A DNA stretch of 59,152 nucleotides from Streptosporangium nondiastaticum (GTDB lineage Bacteria > Actinomycetota > Actinomycetes > Streptomycetales > Streptomycetaceae). The stretch is from positions 1 to 59,152 of the forward strand of contig NZ_PXWG01000032.1 in NCBI RefSeq assembly GCF_003011965.1. The letters are read 5' to 3'. The notes beneath the pieces are model-generated. The model ran no database searches. It worked only from the letters and a program-made list of their open reading frames with translations, and had not been told where the DNA came from. Below, one piece after another: positions 58,737 to 59,152 of this stretch; the stretch's first letter is position 1; each line of letters starts with the position of its first letter. The translations under genes were made by a program, and so were the position numbers.

Positions 58737-59152
58737 ATGCGCAGCGCTGTGACACCGCCCTCTGCCGCAACACCCTCCGAGATCTCCCGGCTCGCCCACT
58801 GCTCCGCGGTCTTCCTGCCCGGTGACCCCGCGCGCACCGGGCGGGTGGCCTTCTGGCTTCCCGGCAGCGAACCGCCCGCCTCCCCGGGCGGCGTCGAGGA
58901 CCTGACCATCGCCGTCGCGGACGGCGACGGCGTCGCCACGACGACCGTGCGGGCCGCCGTCCTGCCCGTGCGCGACGCCGTGCCCGTCCTCACCCGCGCC
59001 CGGGCCGCGCGGGCCGACGAGGCGGCCGCCTTCTGGGGCGCCGCCGCCGTGCTCGCCCTGCAACTGGCGGCGCGCGGCCGCCTGCTGCCCGGGCTGTCGG
59101 CCACCGACCACGACGCGTGGCGCGTCGGCCCCCTCACCGCCGACGACCTGCA
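58737..59152 (+). CDS. SNF2-type helicase N-terminus (partial)
   Basis: An open frame from ATG 58737 runs off the window after 138 codons. It reads SRLAHCSAVFLPGDPARTGRVAFWLPG, then VRAAVLPVRDAVPVLTRARAARADEAAAFWGAAA and RGRLLPGLSATDHDAWRVGPLTADDL (both interrupted here). From memory this is the N-terminal region of a streptomycete DEAD/SNF2-family helicase; the ATPase motifs would lie outside. GAGGA touches the ATG, so the in-frame GTG at 58749 may be the true start. Confidence 0.7.
   Translation, partial: MRSAVTPPSAATPSEISRLAHCSAVFLPGDPARTGRVAFWLPGSEPPASPGGVEDLTIAVADGDGVATTTVRAAVLPVRDAVPVLTRARAARADEAAAFWGAAAVLALQLAARGRLLPGLSATDHDAWRVGPLTADDL

Noticed and set aside
1..59152. Horizontal island or biosynthetic cluster
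   Set aside because: Composition is uniform apart from short repeats, there are no mobility genes or tRNA, and no PKS, NRPS, terpene or other core biosynthetic enzymes.

Overview
This is a gene-dense, very GC-rich stretch of an actinobacterial chromosome, almost certainly Streptomyces or a close relative. The signs are frequent GTG and some TTG starts, strong GGAGG-type ribosome binding sites beside apparently leaderless genes, and families typical of streptomycetes (DUF6421, DUF5134, DUF6397, DUF6986 aldolase, MtrA, solo roadblock protein). It holds about 60 protein genes, mostly in short divergent or convergent units. I saw no rRNA, tRNA, CRISPR array, transposase or phage gene, so it reads as core or core-adjacent chromosome.

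Layout. 1-118: the 5' end of an mtrA-type response regulator, run into by the 3' end of a citrate-lyase-like aldolase. 1452-5548: etfBA, a flavin reductase, a thioredoxin-like protein and a PlsC acyltransferase. 5664-8913: a tightly coupled DUF6421 / SDR / threonine-aldolase cassette. 9283-11881: a polar amino-acid ABC importer (binding protein, permease, ATPase), then GNAT. 12767-15951: membrane proteins, M56 protease, PAP2 phosphatase and a HAD protein. 16148-19952: TetR, ferredoxin-NADP reductase and a divergent ArsR-like/Old Yellow Enzyme pair. 20143-24423: uracil-DNA glycosylase, GlcNAc-kinase-like protein, a degenerate CbiX-like protein and a lactonase. 24489-28523: FUSC, Lrp, HAD and a D,D-carboxypeptidase. 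28561-35827: YjbQ, a monooxygenase, lutABC lactate oxidation, a CaiB-type CoA transferase and an MHS transporter. 35919-38273: ABC exporter with divergent MarR. 38353-43763: PNGase-A-like secreted amidase and a two-gene heterodimeric ABC exporter. 43795-50414: DUF457, DEAD helicase, TesB, DUF6397, roadblock protein and methyltransferase. 50442-53746: hydrolase/PadR pair, MpaB-type oxygenase, small protein and MOSC. 53885-57166: secreted phosphoesterase, MFS and beta-propeller protein. 57212-59152: small membrane protein, desaturase and the start of an SNF2-type helicase.

Themes. Electron transfer and acyl/carboxylate metabolism recur (ETF, PlsC, TesB, LutABC, CoA transferase, desaturase). Several one-component regulators sit divergently beside their probable targets, with clear inverted repeats in between (ArsR/OYE, MarR/ABC, PadR/hydrolase). 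Short tandem repeats of 9, 14, 17 and 21 bp sit at gene boundaries and stand out from the background.

The strongest observations are a heterodimeric ABC exporter whose ATPase motifs are lost in complementary fashion between the two subunits, the truncated aldolase/mtrA junction at the left edge, the OYE regulatory switch, the repeat arrays, and the uncharacterised DUF6421 cassette. Start codons were chosen mainly by ribosome binding site and family length. Functions come from reading motifs, without any database search.
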